DNA of 64,000 nt, from NCBI RefSeq assembly GCF_000182925.2, contig NC_026501.1, forward strand, positions 558,001-622,000. The letters run 5' to 3'. Below the pieces are notes generated by a model. That model had not been told where the DNA came from, did no database searches, and saw only the letters and a program-made list of their open reading frames with translations. Shown piece after piece: positions 10,308 to 20,984 of the stretch (the stretch's first letter is position 1; every line of letters begins with the position of its first letter). This DNA is from Neurospora crassa OR74A. Lineage: Eukaryota > Ascomycota > Sordariomycetes > Sordariales > Sordariaceae. A program made the translations under genes and the position numbers.

Positions 10308-11942
10308 ATGCTCCTCCAACCCATCACCAACCCCAGTAAATGTACCCGCTACATTGTTGTTCTCCTCAGCATATGGGCCTTCATCTACCTCTTCTCACCC
10401 TTCAACCTCCGCCTCGACAAAAACAACCACGGCCACGACGACGCGGAAGCAAACAAGGGCAGCTCCCTCAGCCAGCACGATATCTGCCGCCCCTACGGTT
10501 GGAAACCCTACCAACCCCGCCAACCCTCGGACCCTCCCCGCAAGATATACGATTTAGTTCTCGTCACCACGGAACTCGACCTGCTCGAAGTCCGTTTAAA
10601 CACCACCTGGGACGCCGTCGACTACTACGTTCTGGTCGAGAGTGCCAAGACGTTTACAGGGCAGAATAAGCCTCTGCTGCTTCAACATGCACTCGACTCC
10701 TCCTCGCGGTTCGACAGCTACAAATCCAAGATCATCTACCACGAAGTTGAACACCCCGAGGATTCCAACCCCCCGCCTTCTCCCGCGACGAGAAGAGCAT
10801 CTGTGTCCGCATCTGGATCGGGATCGGGATCGGTACCATCATCACCATGGGAAGATTTCCACCTAAACGCCATGTTCGATCAAGTCTTTCCTTCTCTCGC
10901 AGCTGATGAAACTGAACCCCCCACCAACCCCAGTTTGAACTCATCATTATCATCATCATCATCATCAATACCTTCCCCCCGCAGCCCCCAACAAAACGAC
11001 ATCCTCCTCCTCTCCCTCGCCTCCGAAATCCCCCGCCCACAAACTCTTGGTCTTTTGAAAGAATGTACCTTCCCAGCCCGCCTTACCCTCTCGTCCAAAA
11101 TGCACTACTACTCCTTCCAATTCGTCCGTCGACCTTCTTGGTTCTCTCGCACGCACGAGTACGGTCCGGGGTACGTAGATCAAGAGTCCAAAAAAGTGGA
11201 GTGGGGACATCCGCAGGCTACGGTCTACAAGGGGGTACATGTAGGAGGCAAGACGGTGATGAAGATGAGCGATTTGCGGTATGGATTATCTACTTCTGGT
11301 TCTGGTGTTGATGTTTTCACTGGTAGTAGTAGTGAAAGTAAAAGTAAAAGTAAAAGTAAAAGTCAAAAGTGGTGGTGGTGGTGGTGGACGACAGCAAAAG
11401 AGTGGATGTTGGACAAGGGGGGTGAAAATTTCTGGTTGGGGTTACTAGCCAAGTGGTGGTTGTGGTTATGGGATGATGGAAGACAAGGACAACAAGAACA
11501 ACAAACGTTGCAAAACGCCAGCTGGACATGTCAGTTTTGTTTTCCTACCTTGTCGGAATTTCTCCTGATGAACGACGAGGTAGATGGGATAGATCGTCGT
11601 CGTCGCCATCGCCTTGGCGCCGGTGGTCCTTTCGGTGAAATTGATGAAATGGAAAGAGACAGGATAGTCCGATACGTGCGAGAGGGAAAAGATCTCTGGG
11701 CTGATATCCACGAGCGGCAAGGTGAAAGGAAAAAGTGGGTATTTGAAGACGTGGTTAACAACACGGACGTTCCGAGTTTCTTGTTGGAGTCGCCAGAAGG
11801 AAAAGAGGGCGGGAGGTTAAGGTTCTTGATGGAGAGGGGAGGGAGGAGTGGTGGGTTTAGGGATTACCATGAGGTGTCGAGGGTGGGGGTGAAGGATAGG
11901 GGGGGAAGGGAAGAAGCTCAGGAGAAGGTGATGGGGAAGTAG
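10308..11942 (+). CDS. GT17-family glycosyltransferase, type II membrane protein
   Basis: Resembles family GT17, founded by the animal beta-1,4-mannosyl-glycoprotein GlcNAc-transferase (GnT-III). Single exon, 544 residues. A short cytosolic N-terminus and one membrane segment (about 14-31, VVLLSIWAFIYLFSPF) predict a Golgi type II protein. The catalytic region starts with YDLVLVTTELDLLEVRL (about 81-97) and VDYYVLVESAKTFTG (about 104-118), typical GT17 motifs. Later blocks include IPRPQTLGLLK, FVRRPSWFSRTHEYGPGY and a C-terminal WADIHERQGE. The domain is interrupted by low-complexity inserts: a Ser/Pro/Gly segment (about 155-225) and a Ser-Lys and Trp run (about 335-365). Filamentous fungi do not make the complex N-glycans used by GnT-III, so the acceptor is unknown. 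Confidence 0.88.
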   Translation: MLLQPITNPSKCTRYIVVLLSIWAFIYLFSPFNLRLDKNNHGHDDAEANKGSSLSQHDICRPYGWKPYQPRQPSDPPRKIYDLVLVTTELDLLEVRLNTTWDAVDYYVLVESAKTFTGQNKPLLLQHALDSSSRFDSYKSKIIYHEVEHPEDSNPPPSPATRRASVSASGSGSGSVPSSPWEDFHLNAMFDQVFPSLAADETEPPTNPSLNSSLSSSSSSIPSPRSPQQNDILLLSLASEIPRPQTLGLLKECTFPARLTLSSKMHYYSFQFVRRPSWFSRTHEYGPGYVDQESKKVEWGHPQATVYKGVHVGGKTVMKMSDLRYGLSTSGSGVDVFTGSSSESKSKSKSKSQKWWWWWWTTAKEWMLDKGGENFWLGLLAKWWLWLWDDGRQGQQEQQTLQNASWTCQFCFPTLSEFLLMNDEVDGIDRRRRHRLGAGGPFGEIDEMERDRIVRYVREGKDLWADIHERQGERKKWVFEDVVNNTDVPSFLLESPEGKEGGRLRFLMERGGRSGGFRDYHEVSRVGVKDRGGREEAQEKVMGK

Positions 11943-13275
11943 GGGTAGTTGAAATGCTGTTTGGATATGGAAAGGGGTTAATTGGTACAAGTAGAAAGAT
12001 GACGACGGGATGAAAGGTCAAAACTGATGCTATGGGTTGTTTTGGGATGATGGATGTGGGTAACGATTGGTACAGTCTCGATAATTGTGTTGATGATACG
12101 GTAAACGAACTAATTGACCTGGAGAGAATAAAGATTACGGCTGGCATGAGGATTTTATCAGGATGGTGTCTGCGTGAAGGATGGTATCTCTCAGGCACGG
12201 ATTTCAGGTTTTGGGATTGGCGTCACGGTCTTCGGTCGGGCTACATATAACTCCATGGTTCTCCTTTGTTTTCAAATCTTGTATGCACAAGCTGCTCACT
12301 GCTTTGAGCGTCAACTTGATTGTTTCCTTCTAATGGTGTGAAAGGCACTGCTGTTCAAAAAGACACCGGATAAGGTTGTCTCTCAGGGGGGTCGTATTGG
12401 TGCTGCGGAAGGGCTATCACCTTGAAATTTCACGGTCGATTGGATGACGGTCGCTTTGAATTAGTCAATCCCCTTCTCATTGCCACCACCATCCCATCCC
12501 CTTTCCATGCACGATTCATCAATGTTGCCTATATGGAGATGAGAACGAACTGGCAATTCAGGCTTGACTCGTCTATTCCCAAACGAAGGGGAAGTAGCGA
12601 ACTAGCACACCCCATACCTATGAATACCTACCTGTAGCCAAGTGACACACTGCTGCTCCAGCAAACTAACCACTGGCTCTCTCATCACACAAAGCAGCCC
12701 TTGCCTATCACAAGAGAGAAGTATGTGATGTAAGCGAAAATTAGACAATAGTATATAATATAGCCCTTCTGGATATTTATCCCGTATTCCTCCTCCTCCT
12801 CTTCCTCCTTCTCCTCCTCCTCCGAGGACGATGACGACGACAAGACTCGGAACTATCCATCCAATGTGGTGAAATTAACCCTGGCAATTGTGGAAATTTT
12901 GCCCGTCCTCGCTCAGTTCCTTTCCTGATCCAGGTGGATCAGACCTCTCTCAAACTGCCCTCTCCTTGAGGAAAAAAATAAGGATTGAATCCTATTGTAG
13001 CCCTGAGTGAATCTGCGTGCAATGGGTATCGGCTTTGAGATGTGAAAGTTATAATTAGGTTGTTAATGTTATTGTTGTTGTTGGGTACATGGATATCCTT
13101 GGGTATCGTCAGAATCGGAGTCGTCGAATTCCCTTGCTGTTCAGTGTACGGTGTCGTCATTCTGTTTGTGTGTCTCATGCCTCATTCTCATTTTTTTCCA
13201 TGCTCGTATACTTTCGTTTATTCCAATCACAATCGGTACTGATCGTTTCGTCGTGACTTCCACCCATTCCGTGAC
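11943..13275. other. Convergent 3' spacer between GT17 and CFEM genes
   Basis: Tail-to-tail region holding two 3' UTRs. It contains a pyrimidine-rich CTC/TCC stretch at about 12790-12825. No conserved coding segment, tRNA or mobile element was seen on either strand. Confidence 0.6.
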
Positions 13276-13911
13276 TTAGAGAAGAGCAAAAGCAACGGCA
13301 ATACCGGCACCGAGACCGATCTGGGCAGAGCGGCCGGCGCCACCAGTTGCGGCGGGAGGTTTGGCACTAGTCGACGAGGCACCGGGCATCTCAGACGCGA
13401 TGGGGTAACCTTCGGAGAGGGTGGGGTAAGCCGAGGCGATGCCAGATGGGATCACGGATCCGATTGTTGTTGGGCAAGGAACGATGCTGCTCACAGTGCC
13501 TTTAGGAGGCACGACAGTACCAGAGACGGTATGAGGATAGTTGGCGGGGATAGCACAGGCGCAGACTAGATATAGACTGTTAGCACCTTGTTATAATTCA
13601 CATGTGAAAGCAGACATGAACACTCAGACGGTTCACTCACCCTCGGCAGCACCATCGATCACGGGCTGGAACTGAGACGTCTCGCAAGAATCGGCAACAC
13701 AGGACTCGATAGCGGCGAAGAAGGCAGCTTGCTTTTCACATTGGCAGGCAAAGTCGAAGCCATCACAGCCGATAGACGGAGCGTTGTCGATGAAGCATGT
13801 CTGGGCACAATTAGGGATGGCCTTGACAGCAACGGCCATGCAGCCGGAGACCTTGGCGTTCACTCCGGCAACGAAGAGGGCCCCAGCCACAGGAATCATT
13901 GAGAACTTCAT
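13276..13911 (-). CDS. CFEM-domain protein, probably GPI-anchored
   Basis: Secreted, surface-attached cysteine-rich protein. Fungal CFEM proteins serve in haem or iron capture, adhesion or signalling; the specific role here is unknown. Exon 1 is 13911-13641 and exon 2 is 13565-13276, with a 75-nt intron (GTGAGT donor, CTAG acceptor). The joined product is 186 residues. A signal peptide (about 1-19, MKFSMIPVAGALFVAGVNA) is followed by a CFEM domain (about 24-95) with cysteine spacing SGC, NC, TC, GC, ACQC, SC, SC and then CAC from exon 2. A Ser/Thr/Pro-rich stalk follows. The C-terminal hydrophobic tail (AQIGLGAGIAVAFALL) after small residues fits a GPI attachment signal. Ten cysteines are present where the core pattern has eight. 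Confidence 0.92.
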
Positions 13912-16656
13912 AGTGAACAGTTAGCGAGCGACTGTGGTCGAACCTCTGTGTGAAGTAATATGATCCGTTGGAGGGTGCTAAGAAAAAGGACGCATGAGTG
14001 AAAGAACAAGGTGAAGGACGGGGAGAACCAGAGTAAAAGCTGGAGAGCTCGGCAAGCTAGGACCAGCTGGTTTCCAGAGGGCTGGGGAGGAAGCTCAAAA
14101 TGAGCTCGACCCAAGCAGCTTGCAATAATCTTATGCATCAAGGTAGGATGGAGACAACTCTGCCCGCTGCCATGGGTAACGAAGTTCGCCGAGGTGGGGA
14201 ACTGGGAGACTATCATGACCCGGAATTGGGTAACGTTCCGGGCATGCTTGAGGAGTACCTTGCACGAGCAGGGTCTTTCAGCAGAGTTGCCTATAAACCA
14301 GCTCAAGTTCAGTCTCCAACTTTGGAGGTTCAACCCCTCGTATCCCACCCGCCGCAGCCCGATATAACGCAAAGCAGTGCAAGAACCGGCTTCTGAACCA
14401 GCTGCGTCTCGTGGATGCGTTTCCGTCCTTGCAGGGCTGATGTTGCTCGAGATACTTGCGGTTGAACAAAACTGAAGGAGCCTGGACGTGGCAAGAAGAG
14501 GTGGAAAAAAGGGCCAGGGCAGTAAGTGGGATAATCGACACCAAGGTGACCATCTCGGTGGATATTTGGGCAGGTCCCTTGTAAAAGGTCATGTTATATC
14601 CCAACGAAAGCTGGGTTTCTCCGCCCCGTCTCTCGGTCTGCCTACTCCTCTGGGAATGGCGACGGTGGGGGATTTGCTCGGGGAGAGAATCTTCTGGGCA
14701 GGAGAGGTGAAGATCGTGCCCTCCATAGCGTAGTATTCCTGAGCAGGAAGCATGCGGGTGAACATTGCATTGCAATTTCGCAAATTTGGAACTGTCAACC
14801 TATCAGCATCCAGCCTTTACACCAAGCGAACAGCTGTCGCAGTTCACGTTGAAGGATGATACACTACCTCCGGGAGTTCCCGTCATGGCATCGTGTTCGC
14901 AGCCAGCAAGCTACCTCTCGACGAATGCGTTTCTTGATGCCGCTTTTTAAGCGACTCAAGAGTCGAGATCACTTTTGCAGGCTAGACATTGAACTCGGAT
15001 AGAATGCAACCCCAGATCGACGCATCCCATACCTGGTTCTGCCTAGCTGATAGCCATTCAAGAAAATGGGTGGGTTGCGCAACCACGCAGTCGTCCCCCG
15101 CAGTTGCATGTGGACCGCAAACCTTTCTGTTCCTGAGGTTCCTGAGCCACAGCAACGACGACGACCGCGATTGGCTGATTGCCGCCTCGCCGAGGCAAAG
15201 GTCAGCTTGCGAGGGGTCATTTCTCTTTTGGCATATGATCCGGTGCTGTCCTCAGTCTTCGTAGAATTCGTTGACCTTTACACCACCTAGTTCACCCAGA
15301 CCCGGTTGACAGTCACTGGCCCGAATTGACTTCAGAAGCGGAGATATCATCGATGGACTCCACGGTTTCGGCAGACGGGGTTGCCCGGTCTTACCCCGGA
15401 TTTTCCCCGCAAGATCGGAGATTTGGATGGGGCACGTTAAACTCGTCATCTCTGCCCGTCTCGGGGATCTCTGGACACGGACAAACAATGCTGTAGTTGG
15501 CCCTCGGCGGCAGCGTCCGTCAAGAGTGGGACTTTGGTGTTTTAGAGCTCGGGCTGCTCAAATCAACGGTGATTGTGACGGACTGACCACCACAAGAACA
15601 AAGCAACAAAGCAACACCCATGGTGGCGTCAGCCTTCATCTCAGCAGCTATTACATTGCAGGTTTAAGGTTGCGATTGTGCTTATCAACTGACAAAAAGT
15701 TGATGGTCGCAGACTGCAGTTTAACCAAAAGGCAGAAGTTGGAATTGGGTTTGATTCAAGTCTGTTAGGTTGGTTGTTGGCTGTTAAATACTGAGTGGGT
15801 ACTGTGACCCGTACCTACCTAGAAATGACCGGTGCCAAGCCGGCGTTTGCCATTCAATAGATGGCCGGCAGCGGTGCCTTTCGACCTAACAAGACCGGTG
15901 AGATAGATTGACAAAGGAAAAAGAAAGGAGCGATTCGGCCCGGTTCCGAACTACACAGTAAGCTTCAAGTCTCCGTCCGCGATGGAATTACGTGCACCTG
16001 GCTGCCTGGCCAAGACGGCCCGGATCGTACAAGAAATGAGCATGATAAGCTAACAATCCATGGCTCAGGGTATGATGGCAGTTTGTTTTCTGTACAGCAC
16101 TGAACGGCCAACATCTACTTGGGTTCTACTTTGACTGATGTTGCAGTAAGCTTGCACTACTGGCCATTCAACTGGACGATTGAACCGCCTTGTAGCGCCA
16201 TCAATGTCACCCAAGCAATGGAATGCAACGATGCTGTGATTCGGTTGACATTAGGTTGACGGCTTCGTTGGAGGTTCCCCTCATCTGAATCCCGAACTCA
16301 CTCCGTCCTCCGTTTAGGGAAGTCGGCTCACCCCGCACCCAACACCTACGATGAAGCGCTGGTGATGTTATGCTCTCCACTTACACTGCCTGATTTATTG
16401 ATGATGGTTTGGACAGAGTAGAGAGAGTGACTCTTTGCATCGTCACTTTTTCCATTGCCTTGCTGCCAGTACTTCAGCACAGTCCAAGTCTCCTATATAA
16501 TTCCATCGCATCGACTCCCTGCCGTCTTGACCCTTCCTATATAGCGTTGGCTTCAATCTGAATACCTCTACATATCTACATCGATTGTCCTACGACATAA
16601 CCTCCCCTTCCATCCCATCACCCACCTTCGCGAACTACCCATCAACAACAATAACC
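13912..16656. promoter_or_regulatory. 2.7-kb divergent spacer
   Basis: Head-to-head region between the CFEM gene and pyroglutamyl peptidase. Open frames occur on both strands, but none has recognisable motifs, good splice structure or matching codon bias. A TATATAA lies at 16494-16500 on the plus strand. Nothing else can be supported. Confidence 0.5.
16494..16500 (+). promoter_or_regulatory. Probable TATA box of the pyroglutamyl peptidase gene
   Basis: TATATAA about 160 bp upstream of ATG 16657, in a C/T-rich leader typical of fungal promoters. Sequence match and spacing only. Confidence 0.45.
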
Positions 16657-17802
16657 ATGGGCTCTACCAACGTCTACAGCGACGAAGAGATCAACGTCCT
16701 GATCACCGGCTTCGGTGTAAGTCATCACGAATCAACCCACCACCTACCTACCTCTCTCCTCACCAACTAACCACCACCACCACCACACCCAAAACAACAG
16801 CCCTTCAAAAAGGAATACCCCCTCAACCCCTCCTGGGAAATCGCCTCCCGCCTCCCGGCCATCCTCCCCCCTTTGCGCGCTAAACAACCTTCCACGCAAA
16901 AACCGCCTTTGATTCCTCGCGTCAACTTGCACGTCCACCCGGACCCCATCCGCGTCTCTTATAAAACCGTCCGCGCACTCATCCCCAAACTTTGGGCTCC
17001 CACTTTTGATTCCTCTTCCTCCACTTCCACTTCTTCCACTTCCACCGCCGCCTTAGCAGCAGAACCCACCACCTCCGAAGCTCCCTTTTCCGAACAAGAT
17101 GCCGCCGCCACCACCACCACCACCACCACCGCAAATGAAGAAGAACCAACCCCAAAGAAATACGACTTTGCCATCCACATAGGCATGGCCGGCCCCCAAC
17201 CGCGATGGGCAATCGAGCGCCTTGCGCACCGCGACGGGTACGCCTTGCGGGACGTGGACGGCGAGTTTCTGCGCGACAAGGAAAATCAGTTGAAAGACGA
17301 CGATTGGGTGTGGAAGGGGTGTCCGGCGGAACTGCGGACGGATTTGGATTTGGATGTGATTTTGGAAAAGTGGAGGGGGTATGCGCCGCCGGGACTGGTG
17401 GTGGCTGGGACCCCCCAGAATGGTGGTGGTGGAGATGAAAAAGAAGATGAAAAAGAAGGGGGAAAAGAAGGGGGAAAAGGAGGAAAAGAAGGAGAGGGGG
17501 GTAAAGGGGGAGGAGGAGGAGCAAAGTGGTATGGCAATGATATCAAAGGCGGTAACAAGGGAGAAAAGTTGGTGATCAGTGAAGATCCAGGAAGGTATCT
17601 TTGCGATTTCATTTACTATAGTAGTTTGGCGGAGCTGTATAAGCGCAAGGCGGAGAGGAAAGTGGTGTTTTTGCATGTGCCGTGTGAGGTGGGCAAGGAT
17701 GGGGAGTATGTGAGGATTGGACAGGAGCTCATGTTGGGGTTGGTGAGGGGTGTGGCGGAGTGGTTGGTGGATGAGAAGAAGAGGAAGGGGGATTTGAGGT
17801 GA
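16657..17802 (+). CDS. Pyroglutamyl peptidase I (peptidase family C15)
   Basis: Cytosolic cysteine peptidase that removes N-terminal pyroglutamate from peptides. Exon 1 (16657-16716) encodes a 20-residue start ending INVLITGFG. Exon 2 (16801-17802) begins PFKKEYPLNPSWE, so the family motif TGFGPF is split by the 84-nt intron. The joined product is 353 residues. The catalytic triad is visible: Glu about 159 (AIERLAHRDGY), Cys about 288 (DPGRYLCDF) and His about 312 (VFLHVP). The protein is much longer than the bacterial enzymes (about 215 residues) because of a Ser/Thr-rich insert (about 80-135) and a Gly/Lys/Glu-rich insert (about 225-268). The inserts lie between core motifs, which suggests surface loops. 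The enzyme is probably active. Confidence 0.93.
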
Positions 17803-18204
17803 TGTCTCACATTGTGATGAGGAGAGGGGTGACGGAGTTATTGCCGGTAGTTTGATTTTTGGGAAACTGCGAAAGGGAAATGGTGCGATACGCAGCCTTT
17901 TATGGGTTCAGGATTTACGATATACACATCGATACGCATCAGCGATTACATCCCTCCGCTTATAACTGATCTCTTACCCATTTTCGCAGAGTCAAAGTAA
18001 GTCGTCTTCAGTCTCATTTAACCGAGAAACAAAGTTGCTTCTGCACATTGATGCACGATATCAGAACAAATTGGATCTAAAATGCTTCATATAAAAGGTG
18101 GTATCTAGCGCTCTTTCTATACTCTATCCAAAGCTGAAAACGTTACGCCCCTTCTATCCCTTTTTTTTTTCTTTTTTGAGTCGTTTCCATCATCATCAAA
18201 TAAT
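17803..18204. other. Convergent 3' spacer
   Basis: Tail-to-tail region between pyroglutamyl peptidase and the flavin oxidoreductase, holding two 3' UTRs and a short T-rich stretch (about 18160-18178). No gene seen. Confidence 0.6.
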
Positions 18205-19509
18205 TTAAGGAACAGTGGTCAACTTCTTGGGCCTGCTGCTAAGAGGACCACGGAGGTACTGAACAGGGGCCTTGACATCAACACCCAACTCGTCGGCGAC
18301 AGTGAGGACGAACTCGGGCTCCTTCAAGAACTGCCTGGCAACAAGGACCATATCGGCACGAGTCTTGGCGCCGTTCTCGCGCTGGATGGTGACTCTGCCA
18401 TCCTCCTTCTCCTGGACGGTCTCCTTGGCGATCTCAGCCGAGGTGACCAAGCCGACGGCACCGACGAGGAGCTGCTTGCCGGCCTCGTGCACGGCCGCGC
18501 GGATCTGCTCGGCCATGTCGATCTGGTAGTAGGTGTGGACGTTGATCTTCTGGTCCTTGTTGTTGCCGCCGGAAGAGACGTCGAGGAGGTCGACGCCGAG
18601 GTCGGGGAGGATCTTGGCGAGCTCAATGGTCTGCTGGAGGTCCCACGAGGGCTGGCCGGTGTACTCCATCCACTCGGTGGCGGAGACACGGACGAAGAGG
18701 GGCATGTCCTCGGGGATGACGGAGCGGACGGCCGAGATGATCTCGCGGAGAACGCGGGTGCGGTTCTCGAAGGAGCCACCGTACTGGTCGGTACGCTGGT
18801 TGGAGATGGGGCTCAAGAACTCGGAAATGAGGTAGCCGTGGGCGGCGTGGATCTCAATGAGGTCGAAGCCGGCCTTGAGGGCACGCTGGGCAGACGCCTT
18901 CCAGGCCTCGACGAGCTCGTGGATCTGCTCGACGGTCATCTCCTTGGGGAAGGGGAAGGTCTCCTCGTTGTAGCTGATGGCGCTGGGGGCCCAGACGTTC
19001 TCGGGCCAGCCACCCTGCTCGGGGCCGGCAAGCTCGCTCTTGCCGCGCTGGTAGTGCCAGGGGGCCTTGGTGGAGGCCTTGCGGCCGGCGTGGGCAAGCT
19101 GGATACCGGCCTTCTGGCCCTGGGAGTGGATGTAGTCGACGATGCGCTTGAGGGGCGCAATCTGGGAGTCCTGCCAGAGACCAGAGCACTCGGGGGTGAT
19201 GCGGCCGTTGGGGAGGACGCCGGTGGCCTCGAAGATGGTGAGGGGGACACCGCGGAGGGCGAAGGAGCCCAGGTGGACAAGGTGCCAGTCGGTCATGTGG
19301 CCATCGTCGGCAGAGTAGGTGCACATGGGCGCAACGGCGAAGCGGTTCTGGAGCTCAACACCACGGATCTTGAGAGGGGTGAAGAGAGTAGGGACATCGC
19401 CGGGGGTGGAGGGGAGGGGAGTGCCGGCGGCGGGGACCTGGGCCGGGGTGTAGAAGGGAACACCCGGGGCCGCGGGGGAGGAGGTCTTCTTCTGGGTGAA
19501 GTCGGCCAT
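18205..19509 (-). CDS. NADPH dehydrogenase / NADH:flavin oxidoreductase (OYE class II, YqjM-like)
   Basis: FMN-dependent TIM-barrel oxidoreductase of the old yellow enzyme superfamily, which reduces activated C=C bonds with NADPH; the natural substrate is unknown. Intronless, 434 residues. After a Pro-rich N-terminus (about 1-38) come LFTPLKIRGVELQNRFAVAP with MCTYSADDGHMTDWHLVHLG, the thermophilic-like/YqjM pattern in which a Cys replaces the Thr near FMN. These are followed by GIQLAHAGRKAS and EIHAAHGYLISEFLSP (the His-containing active-site segment). The block NQRTDQYGGSFENRTR and a C-terminal DMVLVARQFLKEP close the barrel. ATG 19509 is the only sensible start. Strong GC3 bias produces a 351-codon antisense open frame, which I treat as a shadow. 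Confidence 0.93.
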   Translation of the reverse strand: MADFTQKKTSSPAAPGVPFYTPAQVPAAGTPLPSTPGDVPTLFTPLKIRGVELQNRFAVAPMCTYSADDGHMTDWHLVHLGSFALRGVPLTIFEATGVLPNGRITPECSGLWQDSQIAPLKRIVDYIHSQGQKAGIQLAHAGRKASTKAPWHYQRGKSELAGPEQGGWPENVWAPSAISYNEETFPFPKEMTVEQIHELVEAWKASAQRALKAGFDLIEIHAAHGYLISEFLSPISNQRTDQYGGSFENRTRVLREIISAVRSVIPEDMPLFVRVSATEWMEYTGQPSWDLQQTIELAKILPDLGVDLLDVSSGGNNKDQKINVHTYYQIDMAEQIRAAVHEAGKQLLVGAVGLVTSAEIAKETVQEKEDGRVTIQRENGAKTRADMVLVARQFLKEPEFVLTVADELGVDVKAPVQYLRGPLSSRPKKLTTVP

Positions 19510-20984
19510 CTTGATGATGTTTGTTGTTGGTGGATGGGATGAGGTATACAGACAGATGGATAGAGAACAGGAAACGACAAAAGGGCAATGAGGGAAGAAG
19601 GGCGCTTATAGCATTTATATTCCCCGTTCTGGGAGGCCAGAAGCCGTGTTAAAACGCATCGTTATCATGGAGCACCAAGTGGGGGTGTTTCTGTGTTGAT
19701 TACAAACCACCCTTCAACTGACTATCATCGGTGTCGGTTCCCCTTGCCCAGCAGCAGCGGTGTCCCATGGGATCTTGAAATGGGCGTTTCATCCCTCGGG
19801 AAAGAGAAAAAAAAATACAGTTCTTGTTCGGATGGCGTTGAGAATGGCGCCATTTCCATTGGCCAATCCCTTTCAGCTGTTGAAGAATTGCCCCCAATGA
19901 ATCATCAATTAATTGGTTGCCGAGTGAGAGACGCTTATGGAAATCTTCAGACGGTTTTGGATCGCAAATGTGGGGCTACTGGTACTTTTTGGTTCTATGT
20001 TTCGAAATGGGGGGACAGGTTGTACCTCTAGGGAGAATAACCTCTATGGAGGAATTATTTTCCTCGTGGTGACCAAGCTTGACGGTTACTCGTCAGGTCT
20101 CTTCCAAGACACTAGTCAGGGACCAATTGACAATGAATCGTACACGACCATTTTCCTTGACTAGGTGAGTGTACATAGTGTTGGTACTGGCCAGCCCACT
20201 AGTCAGCGCATTGTCGGTTTTAAGGGACCTGACGACTACGTACCACTATCGTACCATGGCCATAGCCGGAGACAGTTGGATTGGAAATCCGAATCCAACC
20301 AAACCCACCACGTCGCAGGCGGTTGGAGCCCTTTGCGACTTTGCCAAACGCGGTGAGAGGCCGATCGCCAATTCTAGATGGACTGCGTCACCAATCGCCG
20401 CGCAGCAACGAGGGTGAGAGATCTCGCCCATTGCCCCGGTGTGTTCTGGGCGATACACCATATTAGTAATCCGCCCGCCTCCCGCATGAAAGCCGAGAAA
20501 AGAGCGCGCACGGAAATACCGGGAATCCGGGATCCGGTACTGATAGCCCCCCGGCTGTCCCGTCACCGTCTTTATCGCCGCCTTCGTCTCCGACCAATTA
20601 CAAATCCCGGAGCAAAGTCCGCCATCACCGCTTCAGCTCCCACTCCTGTCCGTTCACGCTGGAGACCAGCAACAAAACACCACACAATTCCACTGGTTGA
20701 CGGTTGTCTGTCCGACGCCGAACCCCTGATAAACATCTTTCCTAAATAGTGTAATCCAAAACACCAAAAAGGTAAACAATAGAGGTGGATATCATCATCT
20801 ATTTTGCACATCTGACAGGCGTAAAAATCGTATCGTCTCTAAATGAAAACCAAGCAGCTGATGCGTCGCAAAATCCATACCCGCCAAAGACACAGCACAA
20901 CGCCTTTCACCAACCGACCCAACAACCGACCCAACAACCCCTTAGACCCAATGGATATCTAGTCTTTCTCCTCTCTTTTCTCAT
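19510..20984. other. Intergenic spacer upstream of the OYE-type gene
   Basis: Holds the promoter of the OYE-type gene (minus) and the 3' flank of methionyl-tRNA synthetase. Short open frames on both strands near 20160-20750 have no recognisable motif. No RNA gene or repeat of note was found. Confidence 0.5.

Noticed and set aside
18487-19542. 351-codon plus-strand open frame opposite the OYE-type gene
   Set aside because: Val/Gly/Asp-rich shadow caused by strong GC3 bias of the real gene; no motifs.
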